From Streptomyces sp. Tu 3180 (GTDB lineage: Bacteria > Actinomycetota > Actinomycetes > Streptomycetales > Streptomycetaceae): a DNA stretch of 64,000 bases. Both the position numbers and the translations under genes were made by a program. Within the stretch, counting starts at the first letter, position 1; each line of letters begins with the position of its first letter. The stretch is from positions 3,122,501 to 3,186,500 of the forward strand of contig NZ_WOXS01000002.1 in assembly GCF_009852415.1 (NCBI RefSeq), written 5' to 3'. The notes beneath the pieces were generated by a model. It searched no databases. It was not told the DNA's origin and saw nothing but the letters and a program-made list of their open reading frames with translations. Below, one piece after another: positions 18,583-27,339 of this stretch.

Positions 18583-19407
18583 ATGCCCGTGACACCCATA
18601 CGCCGCCGCTGGAAGAGCCTCGCCCTGGCGACCTCGGCCGTCCTGGTCGGTCTCACCGTCCCCGCGCTGACCGCGCCCTCCGCCGGCGCCGCGACCACCG
18701 CCGGCACGGCGACCACCGCGTACGACGACACCTACTACGCCGACGCCGTCGGCAAGTCCGGCCCGGCGCTCAAGGACTCCCTGCACACGATCATCAGCGA
18801 CCAGACGAAGATCTCGTACTCGGCCGTCTGGGAGGCCCTGAAGGTCACCGACCAGGACCCGAACAACAGCAACAACGTGATCCTGCTGTACTCGGGCATC
18901 TCCCGCAGCAAGTCCCTCAACGGCGGCGACACGGGCGACTGGAACCGGGAGCACGTGTGGGCCAAGTCCCACGGCGACTTCGGCACGTCCACCGGTCCCG
19001 GCACCGACCTGCACCACCTGCGCCCCGAGGACGTCCAGGTCAACTCCATCCGCGGCAACAAGGACTTCGACAACGGCGGCGGCTCGTTCGCCAACAGCGG
19101 CGGCAGCCTCACCGACTCCAACTCCTTCGAGCCCCGCGACGCCGTCAAGGGCGACGTGGCCCGCATGATCCTCTACATGGCCGTGCGCTACGAGGGCACC
19201 GACGGCTGGCCCGACCTGGAGCCCAACGACTCCGTCACCAACGGCACGAACCCGTACCACGGCCGCCTGTCGGTCCTGAAGCAGTGGCACCAGGAGGACC
19301 CGCCGAGCACGTTCGAACAGCGCCGCAACAACGTCATCCACGACTCCTACCAGCACAACCGCAACCCGTTCATCGACCACCCGGAGTGGGTCGAGTCGAT
19401 CTGGTAG
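18583..19407 (+). CDS. Secreted endonuclease I family nuclease
   Basis: 274 aa. Sec signal peptide of about 35 residues (KSLALATSAVLVGLTVPALT ... SAGA). The beta-beta-alpha-metal nuclease core is plain: NREHVWAKSHGDF and DLHHLRPEDVQVNSIRGNKD, giving the His general base and metal-binding Asn/His of the endonuclease I/NucM family. It should digest extracellular DNA non-specifically, supplying nucleotides or phosphate. Its end overlaps by 38 nt with a convergent gene. Divergent from the phytase-like gene; a joint phosphate-scavenging role is possible, but I saw no PHO box. Confidence 0.88.
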   Translation: MPVTPIRRRWKSLALATSAVLVGLTVPALTAPSAGAATTAGTATTAYDDTYYADAVGKSGPALKDSLHTIISDQTKISYSAVWEALKVTDQDPNNSNNVILLYSGISRSKSLNGGDTGDWNREHVWAKSHGDFGTSTGPGTDLHHLRPEDVQVNSIRGNKDFDNGGGSFANSGGSLTDSNSFEPRDAVKGDVARMILYMAVRYEGTDGWPDLEPNDSVTNGTNPYHGRLSVLKQWHQEDPPSTFEQRRNNVIHDSYQHNRNPFIDHPEWVESIW

Positions 19408-19684
19408 CCAGGCGGGCACCCCGGCTCTCGGCGATCCGACGCACGTCGGTCAGCGACTCGCGCATGCGCGCGAGCAGGAACCGGAGCTGGTCCGCGGTCG
19501 CGCGGCGGTCGGCGAGCAGGTCCGCCGCGTGGCCGAGGAGGTCGTCGGCCATGTCGAGCTGCACCTGCTCGACGGCGTCGGCGCGGCGGGAGAGGTGGCC
19601 GGACCCGTCCGTGACGAGGTAGCAGGGCTTGCCGTCCGTCCCCGTCCAGGGCAGGAGGCGCAGGTCGTGGTCGGCGTTCGTCAT
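19370..19684 (-). CDS. Conserved Streptomyces hypothetical protein
   Basis: 104 aa, beginning MTNADHDLRLLPWTGTDGKP. The sequence CYLVTDGSGHLSRRADAVE, followed by a helical stretch LDMADDLLGHAADLLADRRA and RFLLARMRESLTDVRRIAES, matches a family found across Streptomyces beside XRE/DUF397 pairs. No enzymatic motif. Its ATG overlaps the upstream gene stop by 4 nt (ATGA), so the two are co-translated. Its 3' end overlaps the convergent nuclease gene. Confidence 0.75.
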   Translation of the reverse strand: MTNADHDLRLLPWTGTDGKPCYLVTDGSGHLSRRADAVEQVQLDMADDLLGHAADLLADRRATADQLRFLLARMRESLTDVRRIAESRGARLATRSTRPTPGGR

Positions 19685-20028
19685 GCCGTCACCTCCACGC
19701 CGTGGATGACCCGCGGCCCCACGTCGACGCCGTGGACGGCGAGCCACAGCGCACGGCGCCGGGCGCGCTGCCGCCGCGCCTCTTCCCGGCACCCGTGCGC
19801 CACGGGGCGGGGCCGGACCGGGGCGGTGTCCTCGCCGCGGAGACGGCGGGCCCCGGCCCGCGCGACGGCCGGCGGTTCGACGCCCGGTGCGACGCCCGGC
19901 GAGAGCAGCGGCGGGACGGGCGGAGGGGCGGAGCGCCGGTGCCGCCCCCGGCCGGGCGGAAGAAGCCGCGGTAGAAGCCGCGGCAGGGGATCGGCGAGGC
20001 GGGCGAAGTGGGTGAGGCGGGCTTTCAT
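19681..20028 (-). CDS. Conserved Streptomyces hypothetical protein, Arg/Pro-rich
   Basis: 115 aa. The N-terminal two thirds is basic and proline-rich without clear structure; the conserved part is the C terminus, RRRALWLAVHGVDVGPRVIH, which recurs in short Streptomyces proteins encoded upstream of the preceding family. ATG 20028 is preceded by GGAGGAGCC. Forms an ATGA-coupled operon with the downstream 104-aa protein and is divergent from the XRE regulator, so it probably belongs to the same XRE/DUF397 regulatory module. Function unknown. Confidence 0.68.
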   Translation of the reverse strand: MKARLTHFARLADPLPRLLPRLLPPGRGRHRRSAPPPVPPLLSPGVAPGVEPPAVARAGARRLRGEDTAPVRPRPVAHGCREEARRQRARRRALWLAVHGVDVGPRVIHGVEVTA

Positions 20029-20191
20029 GTCGTCGGCTCCTCCGGTGCGTCGACGAGCGCGCCCCCGGGCCGGTCCTCCGGCCGCGGGGCGTCGCCTTGC
20101 GTGGCGATACGGATACAGAGTGAGACGGGTGCGGTTGGGCTCGCCAGAGGGGAGCTGGTGACAGAGCGTTTGTCGCAAGGGGGTTGACGCG

Positions 20192-21028
20192 ATGGGCAGC
20201 ACCTACGGGGACTGGCTGAGGGAGCAGCGCGAGGCGGCGGCGCTGACGCAGCAGCAGTTGGCCGACATGGCGATCATGACGCGTTCGCACATCGCCCACA
20301 TCGAGGCGGGCCGCCGGGTGCCGTCGAAGGAGGACGCGCGCCGGCTGGACGCGGCGCTGAACACGGGGAACGTGCTGAGCAGCTTCCTGCCCGAGCAGCA
20401 CGCCGCGGTCGCCGACTACTTCGAGACGGCACGGCAGCTCGAACAACAGGCGGTCATGATCCGGGAATCCGCGGTCACGTTCGTACCGGGAGTCCTGCAG
20501 ACGGAGAGGTACGCGCGAGCCGTCCTCGGCACGACGTTCCCTCCTCTGAGTGACGAGGAACGTGACAGGCGCCTTGTCACACGTCTTGAGCGGGCGAAAA
20601 TCCTCGATGATCCCACCACGCCCGTCTTTTGGGCCCTCCTGGACGAAGGCCTGCTGCATCGTGTGGTGGGCGGTCCCGATGTCATGGCGGAGCAGCTCAT
20701 GCACCTGGTGCACCTGGTCGAGGGAGGCCGCATCCGCGCTCATGTCATGCCTCGCGGGACGGGCGCCTATCCCGTCATGCAGGGCATGCTGAGTCTGATG
20801 TGGTTCGAGGACCAACCCCCCGTGGCCTACTCCGAGGGTGTACGGGTGGCCAAGGTTCATGACGTCCCGGCCGTCGTCGAACAGTTGCAGGGCGCCTACC
20901 ATCTCGCACTGAGCGACGCACTCCCGCTGCGCGAGTCGCTTGCCGTCATGAAGGCCACAGCGAAGGACTACGGACACGATGACCGACCGGACCATAGCCG
21001 ACGCCGCGACGCTCAGTGGTTGGCGTAA
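20192..21028 (+). CDS. XRE-family regulator with DUF5753 domain
   Basis: 278 aa. N-terminal HTH (YGDWLREQREAAALTQQQLA, MTRSHIAHIEAGRRVPS) followed by the DUF5753 domain (VMIRESAVTFVPGVLQTERY ... VAYSEGVRVAKVHD). This family forms the large actinobacterial set of regulators that pair with DUF397 proteins, sometimes described as Scr1-like or toxin-antitoxin-like. RBS AAGGGGG lies 9 nt upstream. It overlaps the downstream DUF397 gene by 50 nt. Codon use is slightly less GC-extreme than neighbours, consistent with these modules being mobile among strains. Confidence 0.9.
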   Translation: MGSTYGDWLREQREAAALTQQQLADMAIMTRSHIAHIEAGRRVPSKEDARRLDAALNTGNVLSSFLPEQHAAVADYFETARQLEQQAVMIRESAVTFVPGVLQTERYARAVLGTTFPPLSDEERDRRLVTRLERAKILDDPTTPVFWALLDEGLLHRVVGGPDVMAEQLMHLVHLVEGGRIRAHVMPRGTGAYPVMQGMLSLMWFEDQPPVAYSEGVRVAKVHDVPAVVEQLQGAYHLALSDALPLRESLAVMKATAKDYGHDDRPDHSRRRDAQWLA

Positions 21029-21185
21029 GTCGTCGTACAGCGGAAACGAAGCGGGCAGCTGCCTCGAGGTGGTCGACGACCACCTTGCCGGTGTGGCGGT
21101 TCGGGACTCCAAGGTGGTGGACGGGCCGGCGGTCGTGTTCTCGGCGGCGGGCTGGACGTCGTTCATCACCGCCCTCAAGAACTGA
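20979..21185 (+). CDS. DUF397 protein
   Basis: 68 aa. Contains the DUF397 hallmarks WRKSSYSGNEAGSCLEV, VAVRDSK and FSAAGWTSFITALK. Such proteins are partners of the XRE-DUF5753 regulator encoded just upstream and modulate it in the studied cases. The start codon lies inside the 3' end of that gene, so translation is coupled. Confidence 0.9.
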   Translation: MTDRTIADAATLSGWRKSSYSGNEAGSCLEVVDDHLAGVAVRDSKVVDGPAVVFSAAGWTSFITALKN

Positions 21186-21302
21186 CCCCCTCACCCGAAA
21201 ACCGTCAACACATCCACCTCCACCGTCCACACCTCGCTCATCCGAGTGGCCAACGGGCGTTGCCCCGCCCACTGCTCACCCTTTTTCCCCAGGGTGTCCC
21301 CC

Positions 21303-21914
21303 ATGAGCTCGCGATTCGCCTACGGCCACAACCCCCACAGCACGGGGCACGTGATCAACACCGTGCGCACCCTCATGCGCACCGGCGGCCTGGACGTGTC
21401 CCTGACCGCCGTCGCACGTGGCTGCGGAACCACGCGCAACTTCCTCTACGCCAACTGGAAGTCCGCCTCCGCCCTGCATCTGCGCGCGCTGCGGACGGAG
21501 GTGGCGCAGGCCTTCGACACGGCGCAGCGCGTCCGTCCGAGTGACGGCACCGTTCCGGGGATCACCGCGCACCTGACGGAGGTCGTGCGGACCGTTCGCC
21601 GTCACCCGACCACGGCCGCCGTCGCGCGGACCTCGCCCGAGGCCTTCTCGGCGGCCTGCACGGCGACCGAGGGCCCGCTGGTGCAGACCGCGACGGAACG
21701 CGTCAGCGACGTACTGCACCCCCTCTGCCCGCGCGGCGGCGTCTGGGGCGATCCCGAACTGGGCTCCCGGCCCTGGAAGATCCTGTGGATCGCCCGGCCC
21801 GCCGCCCTCTGCCCCGAGGCCGTGGGCGACGAGGTCCGGGAGAACACACTGGACAACGCCTTCGCCGAACTGCTCCGCGACCTGCTCGCCCCCTGGTCCA
21901 CCGGCGCGCGGTGA
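21303..21914 (+). CDS. TetR-like regulator
   Basis: 203 aa. The first 60 residues resemble a TetR HTH: NTVRTLMRTGGLDVSLTAVA followed by GTTRNFLYANWKSASALHLR, where TetR proteins have TT.G..Y.HF..K..L. The rest is an all-helical effector-like region without a recognised family. It lacks the usual Arg/Lys-rich N terminus, so assignment is by pattern only. ATG 21303 is chosen as the first start before the helix; the start at 21246 gives an unstructured extension. No divergent partner gene. Confidence 0.6.
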   Translation: MSSRFAYGHNPHSTGHVINTVRTLMRTGGLDVSLTAVARGCGTTRNFLYANWKSASALHLRALRTEVAQAFDTAQRVRPSDGTVPGITAHLTEVVRTVRRHPTTAAVARTSPEAFSAACTATEGPLVQTATERVSDVLHPLCPRGGVWGDPELGSRPWKILWIARPAALCPEAVGDEVRENTLDNAFAELLRDLLAPWSTGAR

Positions 21915-22024
21915 GACCCGGTGCGGCCTGCCGGCGGTCAGGGGAGCGGTGACGCGGGCGCTCGCCCCGGGCCGCCCGTGACCAGCCGGTCGATGCCGGC
22001 GGGGTGACGCAGGGCGACCGCGGG

Positions 22025-22112
22025 GCGAACCGCCCTCACCGCAGGACGGCCACCGGCGAACCGCCCTCACCGCAGGACGGCCACCGGCGAACCGCCCCCG
22101 CCGCGGGACGAC
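22025..22112. repeat. 31-bp tandem repeat, about 2.8 copies
   Basis: Copies begin at 22025, 22056 and 22087 with GCGAACCGCCC. The first two are identical over 31 nt; the third has several substitutions. Non-coding. Confidence 0.85.
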
Positions 22113-22308
22113 CACGGGCGTCCCCCGCCCGGCGGCCCCGGGGGGGCGATCCGGTGGCGGCGGAACCGGCGGCGGTGCCCCGGGCCCGCACGCCCCCGCG
22201 CGTGCGCGCCCACCGCTCGGCGACCAGCACCCCGCCGAGCCTCCGGTTCGCTCCATCAGGTGGTGTGGACGGCGCCCCGGGCCGATCGGCCCCGATCCGC
22301 CGCGAGCA

Positions 22309-22344
22309 TGGAAGCGCCCCGGCACGTCCGCCGGGGCGCTTCCA
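22309..22344. promoter_or_regulatory. 15-bp perfect hairpin upstream of I36 gene
   Basis: TGGAAGCGCCCCGGC pairs perfectly with 22330-22344 around ACGTCC. It ends 30 nt before the GTG start of the inhibitor-like gene, so it could terminate upstream transcripts or act in the leader. The stem is too GC-rich and the position too close for a resolved choice. Confidence 0.5.
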
Positions 22345-22374
22345 CGCTTCCGCGACGCCTTGATGGAGAGTGCC

Positions 22375-22731
22375 GTGAAGACTCGTTCCTGGTCCCTCGC
22401 CGCCGTCCTCGCCCTGACCTCGCTCCTGCTGCCGGCCCACGCGGCGTCCGCCGCTCCGGCCGCGCCCCCGTCCTGTCCCGACGGGTCGGTGTGCTTCTGG
22501 AGCGGCGAGGGCTTCGACGGCGACTACTGGGAGTGGACCGCGCGCAGCGGTTACCGCGACATGCCGCCCCGCCTCCACGACCACGTCGGCTCGTTCGTGG
22601 CGAGCACCCGGGCCTGCTTCGTGAACTGGCAGCCGACCGAGAAGCGGGACGTCTTCAACGGCGACTGGCGCTCCCGCTACCTCGGCGACTTCGGCGGGCG
22701 GATCGACGGGGTCGGCCCGGGCGGCTGCTGA
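22375..22731 (+). CDS. Secreted peptidase inhibitor family I36-like protein
   Basis: 118 aa. GTG start at 22375 with GGAG upstream; Sec signal peptide (WSLAAVLALTSLLLPAHAAS). The mature domain of about 90 residues has CPDGSVCFWSGEGFDGDYWE and SFVASTRACFVNW, the beta/gamma-crystallin-like pattern of inhibitor family I36 (Streptomyces metalloproteinase inhibitor relatives) with cysteines C-C at the start and a final GGC. Many members have no shown inhibitory activity, so the role is provisional. The gene is monocistronic between two strong hairpins. Confidence 0.78.
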   Translation: MKTRSWSLAAVLALTSLLLPAHAASAAPAAPPSCPDGSVCFWSGEGFDGDYWEWTARSGYRDMPPRLHDHVGSFVASTRACFVNWQPTEKRDVFNGDWRSRYLGDFGGRIDGVGPGGC

Positions 22732-22743
22732 CCGGCCGGCCCC

Positions 22744-22791
22744 GGCCCCGGAGCGCCGGCAGCGCCCTCGCGCGGCCGGCGCTCCGGGGCC
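22744..22791. terminator. 17-bp perfect hairpin after I36 gene
   Basis: Arms 22744-22760 and 22775-22791 are exact complements (loop 14 nt), starting 12 nt after the stop codon. Probably terminates both the I36 gene and the convergent TPP-enzyme operon. Confidence 0.75.
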
Positions 22792-22838
22792 CGGAGCCGT
22801 GCGGACCCCCGGGACCCCGGACGACCCGGTGCCGGTGC

Positions 22839-22970
22839 TCAGTCCCCGGGCCACGACTCGGCGGCGGAGGGCGCGCGGCCGCGCGTCAGGGTCACCGTGC
22901 GCCTGCGCCGGTCGATCCCGGCGACGACGACCGTCACCTCGTCACCGACCCGGACGGCGCCCGGGCTCAC
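22839..22970 (-). CDS. 43-aa S1-domain-like ORF, possibly a remnant
   Basis: GTG at 22970 overlaps the TGA of the TPP-enzyme gene by 4 nt (GTGA). The product, with VRVGDEVTVVVAGIDRRRRT then VTLTRG, looks like the second half of an S1 RNA-binding domain (beta strands 4-5), whose normal form is GD.V.V.V..ID...R.I.LS. At 43 residues it lacks the first half of the domain. It may be a genuine small coupled protein or the stump of a longer S1 gene. Confidence 0.4.
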   Translation of the reverse strand: MSPGAVRVGDEVTVVVAGIDRRRRTVTLTRGRAPSAAESWPGD

Positions 22971-24652
22971 TCCCCGTGCGTCGGTGCGAACATCCGCAGG
23001 AGCGCCGGGAGCACGACGACGGACGGGCCCGGTGCCGCCAGGGCCTCCGCGAGGTCCCGCTCCAGGGTCTCGGGGGTCGTACGGACCCCCGGGACCCCGA
23101 ACGACTCGGCGAGCGCCACGTAGTCGGGGCGGGTCAGTTCCGTCGCCGTGGGCTCGCCGAAGGCGTCGGTCATGTACTCGCGCAGGATGCCGTAGCCGCC
23201 GTCGTCGACGATGAGCCAGGTGACGTCGAGGTCGTACTGGCGGGCGGTGGCCAGTTCGGCGATGGAGTACAGGGCGCCGCCGTCCCCGGAGACCGCCAGC
23301 ACCGGGCGGGTGGGGTCGGCGACGGCCGCGCCGAGGGCGGCCGGGAAGCCGTAGCCGAGGCCGCCCGCGCCCTGGGCGGAGTGCAGGTGGTTGGGGCCCT
23401 TGGCGTCGAAGGCGGACCAGGCCCAGTAGGCCAGGATCGTCATGTCCCAGAAGGAGGGCGAGTCGGCGGGCAGGGCCCGGCGGACCGCCGTCAGGACCTG
23501 CTGTTCCAGGGTGAGTTCCTGGGCGGCGATGCGTTCGGCGACCTTCGCCAGCAGCGCGCGGACGCGCTCCGGTGCCGTGGCGTCCTCGCGCGGCGGCACC
23601 GTCTCCAGCAGCGCCTGGAGGGCGAGGCGTGCGTCGGCGTGGATGCCGAGGCCCGGGTGGTTGGACTCCAGCTTGCCGAGGTCGGCCTCGATCTGGACGA
23701 CCCGGCCGCGCGGCTTGAACGTGTGGTAGTTCGAGGAGAGTTCGCCCAGCCCCGACCCCACCACCAGGAGGACGTCCGCGTCCTCCAGGAAGTCGGTCGT
23801 GTGCCGGTCCTCCATCCAGGACTGCAGCGACAGCGGGTGCGTCCAGGGGAACGCGCCCTTGCCGCCGGGGGTGGTGACCACCGGGGCCTGGATCCGCTCG
23901 GCGAGCTGCCTCAGCTTGCCGGAGGCGTCCGCGCGGACCACTCCCCCGCCCGCGACGATCGCCGGGCGGGCGGCGTTCGCCAGCAGGTGGGCGGCCAGCG
24001 CGGTCAGTTCGGGGCGCGGGGGCAGCTCGTCCGGGGTGGCGTCCATCGCCGTCACCACCGGCAGCAGCGTCTGCGCGAGCAGCACGTCCTGCGGGATCTC
24101 CACCCACACCGGGCCGTGCGGCGCGGTGAGCGCCGACTTCCAGGCGGCGGCGATCGCGGACGGGATCTGGGACGCCGTGCGCACGGTGTGCACGGACTTC
24201 ACCACGCCCCGGAACGACGCCGACTGGTCGGGGAGCTCGTGCAGGTAGCCGTGGCGGCCCCCGCCCAGCCCCGCCGTCGGGACCTGGCTGCTGATCGCCA
24301 GGACGGGGGCGGAGGCGGCCGCCGCCTCCTGGAGCGCGGCCAGGGAGGTCAGCGCGCCGGGCCCGGTCGACAGCAGCAGCGGGGCGGCCTCACCGGTCAT
24401 CCGGCCGTACGCGTCCGCCGCGAACCCGGCGTTGTTCTCCACGCGCAGGCCGACGTACCTCAGGTCCGAGCGGCGCAGGGCGTCGAACATGCCGAGGGCG
24501 TGCTGGCCGGGCAGGCCGAAGACGGTGGTCGCGCCGAGCCCGGCCAGGGTCTCCACGACCAGGTCTCCGCCGCTGCGGCCGGGAGGGGGGTTGAGCGCGG
24601 CCTCCGTCTGCGCGGCGGTCGGGCGGAGCACCAGGTCGTGGTCGTGGGTCAC
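22967..24652 (-). CDS. Thiamine pyrophosphate-dependent enzyme, AruI-like 2-oxo acid decarboxylase candidate
   Basis: 561 aa, acetolactate synthase/decarboxylase fold. N-terminal Pyr domain with catalytic Glu in [18 protein letters not shown]; central FAD-type domain; C-terminal PP domain with [12 protein letters not shown] (GDG...), followed by [14 protein letters not shown]. The context, GTG overlapping the stop of an agmatinase-family gene and a symporter upstream, points to arginine-related metabolism; in Pseudomonas the 2-ketoarginine decarboxylase AruI is of this size and type. Benzoylformate decarboxylase-like or acetolactate synthase-like activity are alternatives. The substrate is inference. 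Confidence 0.8.
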   Translation of the reverse strand: MTHDHDLVLRPTAAQTEAALNPPPGRSGGDLVVETLAGLGATTVFGLPGQHALGMFDALRRSDLRYVGLRVENNAGFAADAYGRMTGEAAPLLLSTGPGALTSLAALQEAAAASAPVLAISSQVPTAGLGGGRHGYLHELPDQSASFRGVVKSVHTVRTASQIPSAIAAAWKSALTAPHGPVWVEIPQDVLLAQTLLPVVTAMDATPDELPPRPELTALAAHLLANAARPAIVAGGGVVRADASGKLRQLAERIQAPVVTTPGGKGAFPWTHPLSLQSWMEDRHTTDFLEDADVLLVVGSGLGELSSNYHTFKPRGRVVQIEADLGKLESNHPGLGIHADARLALQALLETVPPREDATAPERVRALLAKVAERIAAQELTLEQQVLTAVRRALPADSPSFWDMTILAYWAWSAFDAKGPNHLHSAQGAGGLGYGFPAALGAAVADPTRPVLAVSGDGGALYSIAELATARQYDLDVTWLIVDDGGYGILREYMTDAFGEPTATELTRPDYVALAESFGVPGVRTTPETLERDLAEALAAPGPSVVVLPALLRMFAPTHGE

Positions 24653-25629
24653 TTGCCCTCGTTCTCCTTGCGGGCGTCGGCGATCTGGCGGGACATGATC
24701 GTGGTCAGCTCGTACGCCGTGTGGGAGGCGGCCACCGAGGTGATCTCCGCGTGGTCGTAGGCGGGGGCCACCTCGACGACGTCCGCGGAGACCAGGTTGC
24801 AGGAGGCCAGTCCGCGCAGGATCTCCAGCAGTTCGCGGGAGGTCATGCCGCCGGCCTCGGGGGTGCCGGTGCCGGGGGCGTGGGCCGGGTCCAGGCAGTC
24901 GATGTCGATGGAGATGTACAGCGGGCGGTCGCCGATGCGCTGGCGCAGCTGGTCGGCGATCTCGTCGGCGCCCCGGCGGTAGACGTCCGCGGAGGTGACG
25001 ATGCCGAAGCCCATCTTCTCGTCGTCGGTGAGGTCCTGCTTGCCGTACAGCGGGCCGCGGGTGCCGACGTGGGAGAGGGCGGAGGTGTCGAGGATGCCCT
25101 CCTCCACGGCCCGGCGGAACGGGGTGCCGTGGGTGTACTCGGCGCCGAAGTAGGTGTCCCAGGTGTCGAGGTGGGCGTCGAAGTGGAGCAGGGCCACGGG
25201 GCCGTGCTTCTTGGCGACCGAGCGCAGCAGCGGCAGCGCGATGGTGTGGTCGCCGCCGAGGGTCATCAGGCGGGCGCCGGTGCCGAGCAGGTCGTCGGCG
25301 GCGGCCTCGACCGTCTCCACGGCCTCGTTGATGTTGAACGGGTTCACGGCGATGTCGCCGCCGTCCGCGACCTGGGCGAGGGCGAAGGGGGAGGCGTCCT
25401 GGGCGGGGTTGTAGGGCCGCAGCAGCCGGGACGCCTCGCGGATGGCGTTGCCGCCGAAGCGGGCGCCCGGCCGGTAGGAGACGCCCGAGTCGAACGGTAC
25501 GCCCACCACGGCGACGTCGGCGCGGCCGACCTCGTCGAGGCGGGGCAGCCGGGCGAAGGTCGCGGGACCGGCGTACCGCGGGATGCGGGACGAGTCGACG
25601 GGGCCGCGGGGCGTCTCGTTGCTGCTCAT
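24649..25629 (-). CDS. speB: Agmatinase/guanidinobutyrase family ureohydrolase
   Basis: 326 aa Mn-dependent ureohydrolase releasing urea from a guanidino compound. The metal ligands are all present: [16 protein letters not shown], and [19 protein letters not shown]. The subgroup (agmatinase versus guanidinobutyrase versus guanidinopropionase) cannot be fixed from motifs. ATG 25629 gives [20 protein letters not shown], a typical Streptomyces N terminus. Second gene of the operon symporter-ureohydrolase-TPP enzyme, 56 nt after the symporter and overlapping the TPP gene by 4 nt. Cytoplasmic. Confidence 0.9.
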   Translation of the reverse strand: MSSNETPRGPVDSSRIPRYAGPATFARLPRLDEVGRADVAVVGVPFDSGVSYRPGARFGGNAIREASRLLRPYNPAQDASPFALAQVADGGDIAVNPFNINEAVETVEAAADDLLGTGARLMTLGGDHTIALPLLRSVAKKHGPVALLHFDAHLDTWDTYFGAEYTHGTPFRRAVEEGILDTSALSHVGTRGPLYGKQDLTDDEKMGFGIVTSADVYRRGADEIADQLRQRIGDRPLYISIDIDCLDPAHAPGTGTPEAGGMTSRELLEILRGLASCNLVSADVVEVAPAYDHAEITSVAASHTAYELTTIMSRQIADARKENEGK

Positions 25630-25685
25630 GGGGACTGCTCTCTTTCCTACGCTTCGTCGCGTATGTACTGCCTGCCCTGACGACT

Positions 25686-27152
25686 CTACTGGGCGACGGG
25701 GGCCGGTTCGGACACGGATTCGGACACGGGGGCGCGTCCGGCGAGGCGTTCGCGCCAGGAGGCCAGGACGGCCTCGTCGGTGGGCCGGGTCGCCAGGGAG
25801 ACGACGACGTAGGCCGCGAGGGAGGCCAGCAGGCCGTAGGAGACGGGCTCGTTGGCGAGGATGCCGTAGCCGGCCATCAGGGCGACGACGGCCAGACCGC
25901 CGGTGGCGACGGCGGCGAGGGCGCCCTGCGCGGTGCCGCGCCGCCACAGCAGCCCGCCGAGGATCGGCACGAGGAGGCCGCCGACGAGCAGGTTGTAGGC
26001 CACGGTCAGCGCCTGGACGACGTCGTTCAGCGCGATCGCCGTGCCGATGACGGCGAGGCCCATGAGGAGGATGAAGGCGCGGTTCCCCCTGACCTCGTCG
26101 TGCTGCTCGCCGGACGGGCGCACGATGCCGCGCAGCCGTGACCAGATGTCGTTGCTGGCGACGGTGGCGCAGGCGATCAGGGCGCCGGAGGAGGTGGACA
26201 TCACCGCGGCGAGCGCGGCGGCCAGCACGAGTCCGCGCACCCCCATGGGCAGTTCGTCCTTCACGATGGTGGCGAAGGCGTCGTCGGGGCTGCCGAGCTT
26301 CGGGTAGAGCACCTTGGCGGCGGTGCCGATGACGGCGCCGGCGAGGGCGTAGGCGAGGCAGTAGGTGCCGGCGACGGTGCCGCCCCACTTGGCGGTGCGG
26401 TCGCTGCGGGCGGTGAACACGCGCTGCCAGATGTCCTGGCCGATCAGCATGCCGAAGGTGTAGATCAGCACGTAGGTGAAGATGGTCTCGCCGCCGATGC
26501 CCAGCGGGTCGAAGTACTCGGTGGGCAGTCGGTCCTTCATCTCACCGAAGCCGCCCGCCTTGACGACCGCGATGGGGAGCAGCAGGAGCAGCACGCCGAT
26601 CGTCTTGACGACGAACTGCACCATGTCGGTCAGCGTGATGGACCACATGCCGCCGAGTGTGGAGTACGCGACGACGATGGAGCCGCCGAGGACGATCGCG
26701 AGGGTGCGGTTGATGTCGAACAGGACGTCGAAGATCGTGGCGTAGGCGATGGTCGAGGTGACCGCGAGCATGAGGGTGTACGCCCACATGACCACGCCGG
26801 AGATGACGCCCGCCCGGCCGCCGTAGCGCAGGTCGAGCATCTCGGAGACGGTGTAGACCTTCAGCCGGGCGATGCGGGCGGAGAAGAAGACGCTCAGGGC
26901 GAGCAGGCCGAGGCCGATGGTGAAGACCATCCAGGCGCCGGAGAGGCCGTACTGGTAGCCGAGGCCCACGCCGCCGATGGTGGAGGCGCCGCCGAGGACG
27001 ATGGCGGCCATGGTGCCGGAGTACATCGCGGGGCCCAGGCGGCGGCCGGCCACCAGGAACTCGCTCTTGGACTTGGCGCGGCGCATGCCCCACCAGCCCA
27101 TGGCCAGCATGCCGGCCAGATAGACGACGATGACCAGGTAGTCGACGGCCAT
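25686..27152 (-). CDS. Sodium:solute symporter (SSS family)
   Basis: 488 aa with about 13 transmembrane helices, beginning [20 protein letters not shown]; the SSS-family stretch [20 protein letters not shown] carries the Na+-site region, and [19 protein letters not shown] is the usual TM3 sequence. Start 27152 has GGAGG 7 nt upstream. First gene of the operon with the ureohydrolase and TPP enzyme, so the cargo is probably the guanidino compound or amine they consume. Divergent from a PucR-type regulator. Confidence 0.9.
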   Translation of the reverse strand: MAVDYLVIVVYLAGMLAMGWWGMRRAKSKSEFLVAGRRLGPAMYSGTMAAIVLGGASTIGGVGLGYQYGLSGAWMVFTIGLGLLALSVFFSARIARLKVYTVSEMLDLRYGGRAGVISGVVMWAYTLMLAVTSTIAYATIFDVLFDINRTLAIVLGGSIVVAYSTLGGMWSITLTDMVQFVVKTIGVLLLLLPIAVVKAGGFGEMKDRLPTEYFDPLGIGGETIFTYVLIYTFGMLIGQDIWQRVFTARSDRTAKWGGTVAGTYCLAYALAGAVIGTAAKVLYPKLGSPDDAFATIVKDELPMGVRGLVLAAALAAVMSTSSGALIACATVASNDIWSRLRGIVRPSGEQHDEVRGNRAFILLMGLAVIGTAIALNDVVQALTVAYNLLVGGLLVPILGGLLWRRGTAQGALAAVATGGLAVVALMAGYGILANEPVSYGLLASLAAYVVVSLATRPTDEAVLASWRERLAGRAPVSESVSEPAPVAQ

Positions 27153-27295
27153 ACGGGGGCCTCCTTCGCGCACTGTCGGTGGCGTGTCGTGCAGGGGGAA
27201 GACGTCCGGTCGCTCGCCACGGGGACATCCGCCCGTACCCGTGGGCTGCCGGTCTGCCCCGACCCTAGGTGGCCGAAAAGCGACTGCGAAGTGTA

Positions 27296-27333
27296 CGTTT
27301 CATCCATTCTGGCCGAACGGGATGGAGGAAACG
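27296..27333. promoter_or_regulatory. Inverted repeat at PucR-regulator promoter
   Basis: CGTTTCATCCAT (27296-27307) and ATGGAGGAAACG (27322-27333) are inverted copies matching at 11 of 12 positions, 14 nt apart. It lies between the divergent symporter operon and the regulator gene and covers the regulator RBS (GGAGG), which suits autoregulation. Confidence 0.5.
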
Positions 27334-27339
27334 TCCATC

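Larger units (their letters stand above)
21915..22374. other. Intergenic region with tandem repeats and hairpin
   Basis: 460 nt with no convincing gene on either strand. Contains a 31-bp tandem repeat and, close to the next gene, a 15-bp perfect hairpin; both are listed separately. Confidence 0.6.

Noticed and set aside
19685..21178. Upstream extension of the minus-strand frame of the 104-aa protein
   Set aside because: Lies across the XRE and DUF397 genes in antisense and is low complexity; the real start at 19684 is coupled to the gene before it.
22802..23105. 24-nt near-identical sequence at 22802 and 23082 (CGGACCCCCGGGACCCCG)
   Set aside because: Short, extremely GC-rich and one copy is coding; chance or local slippage is enough to explain it.
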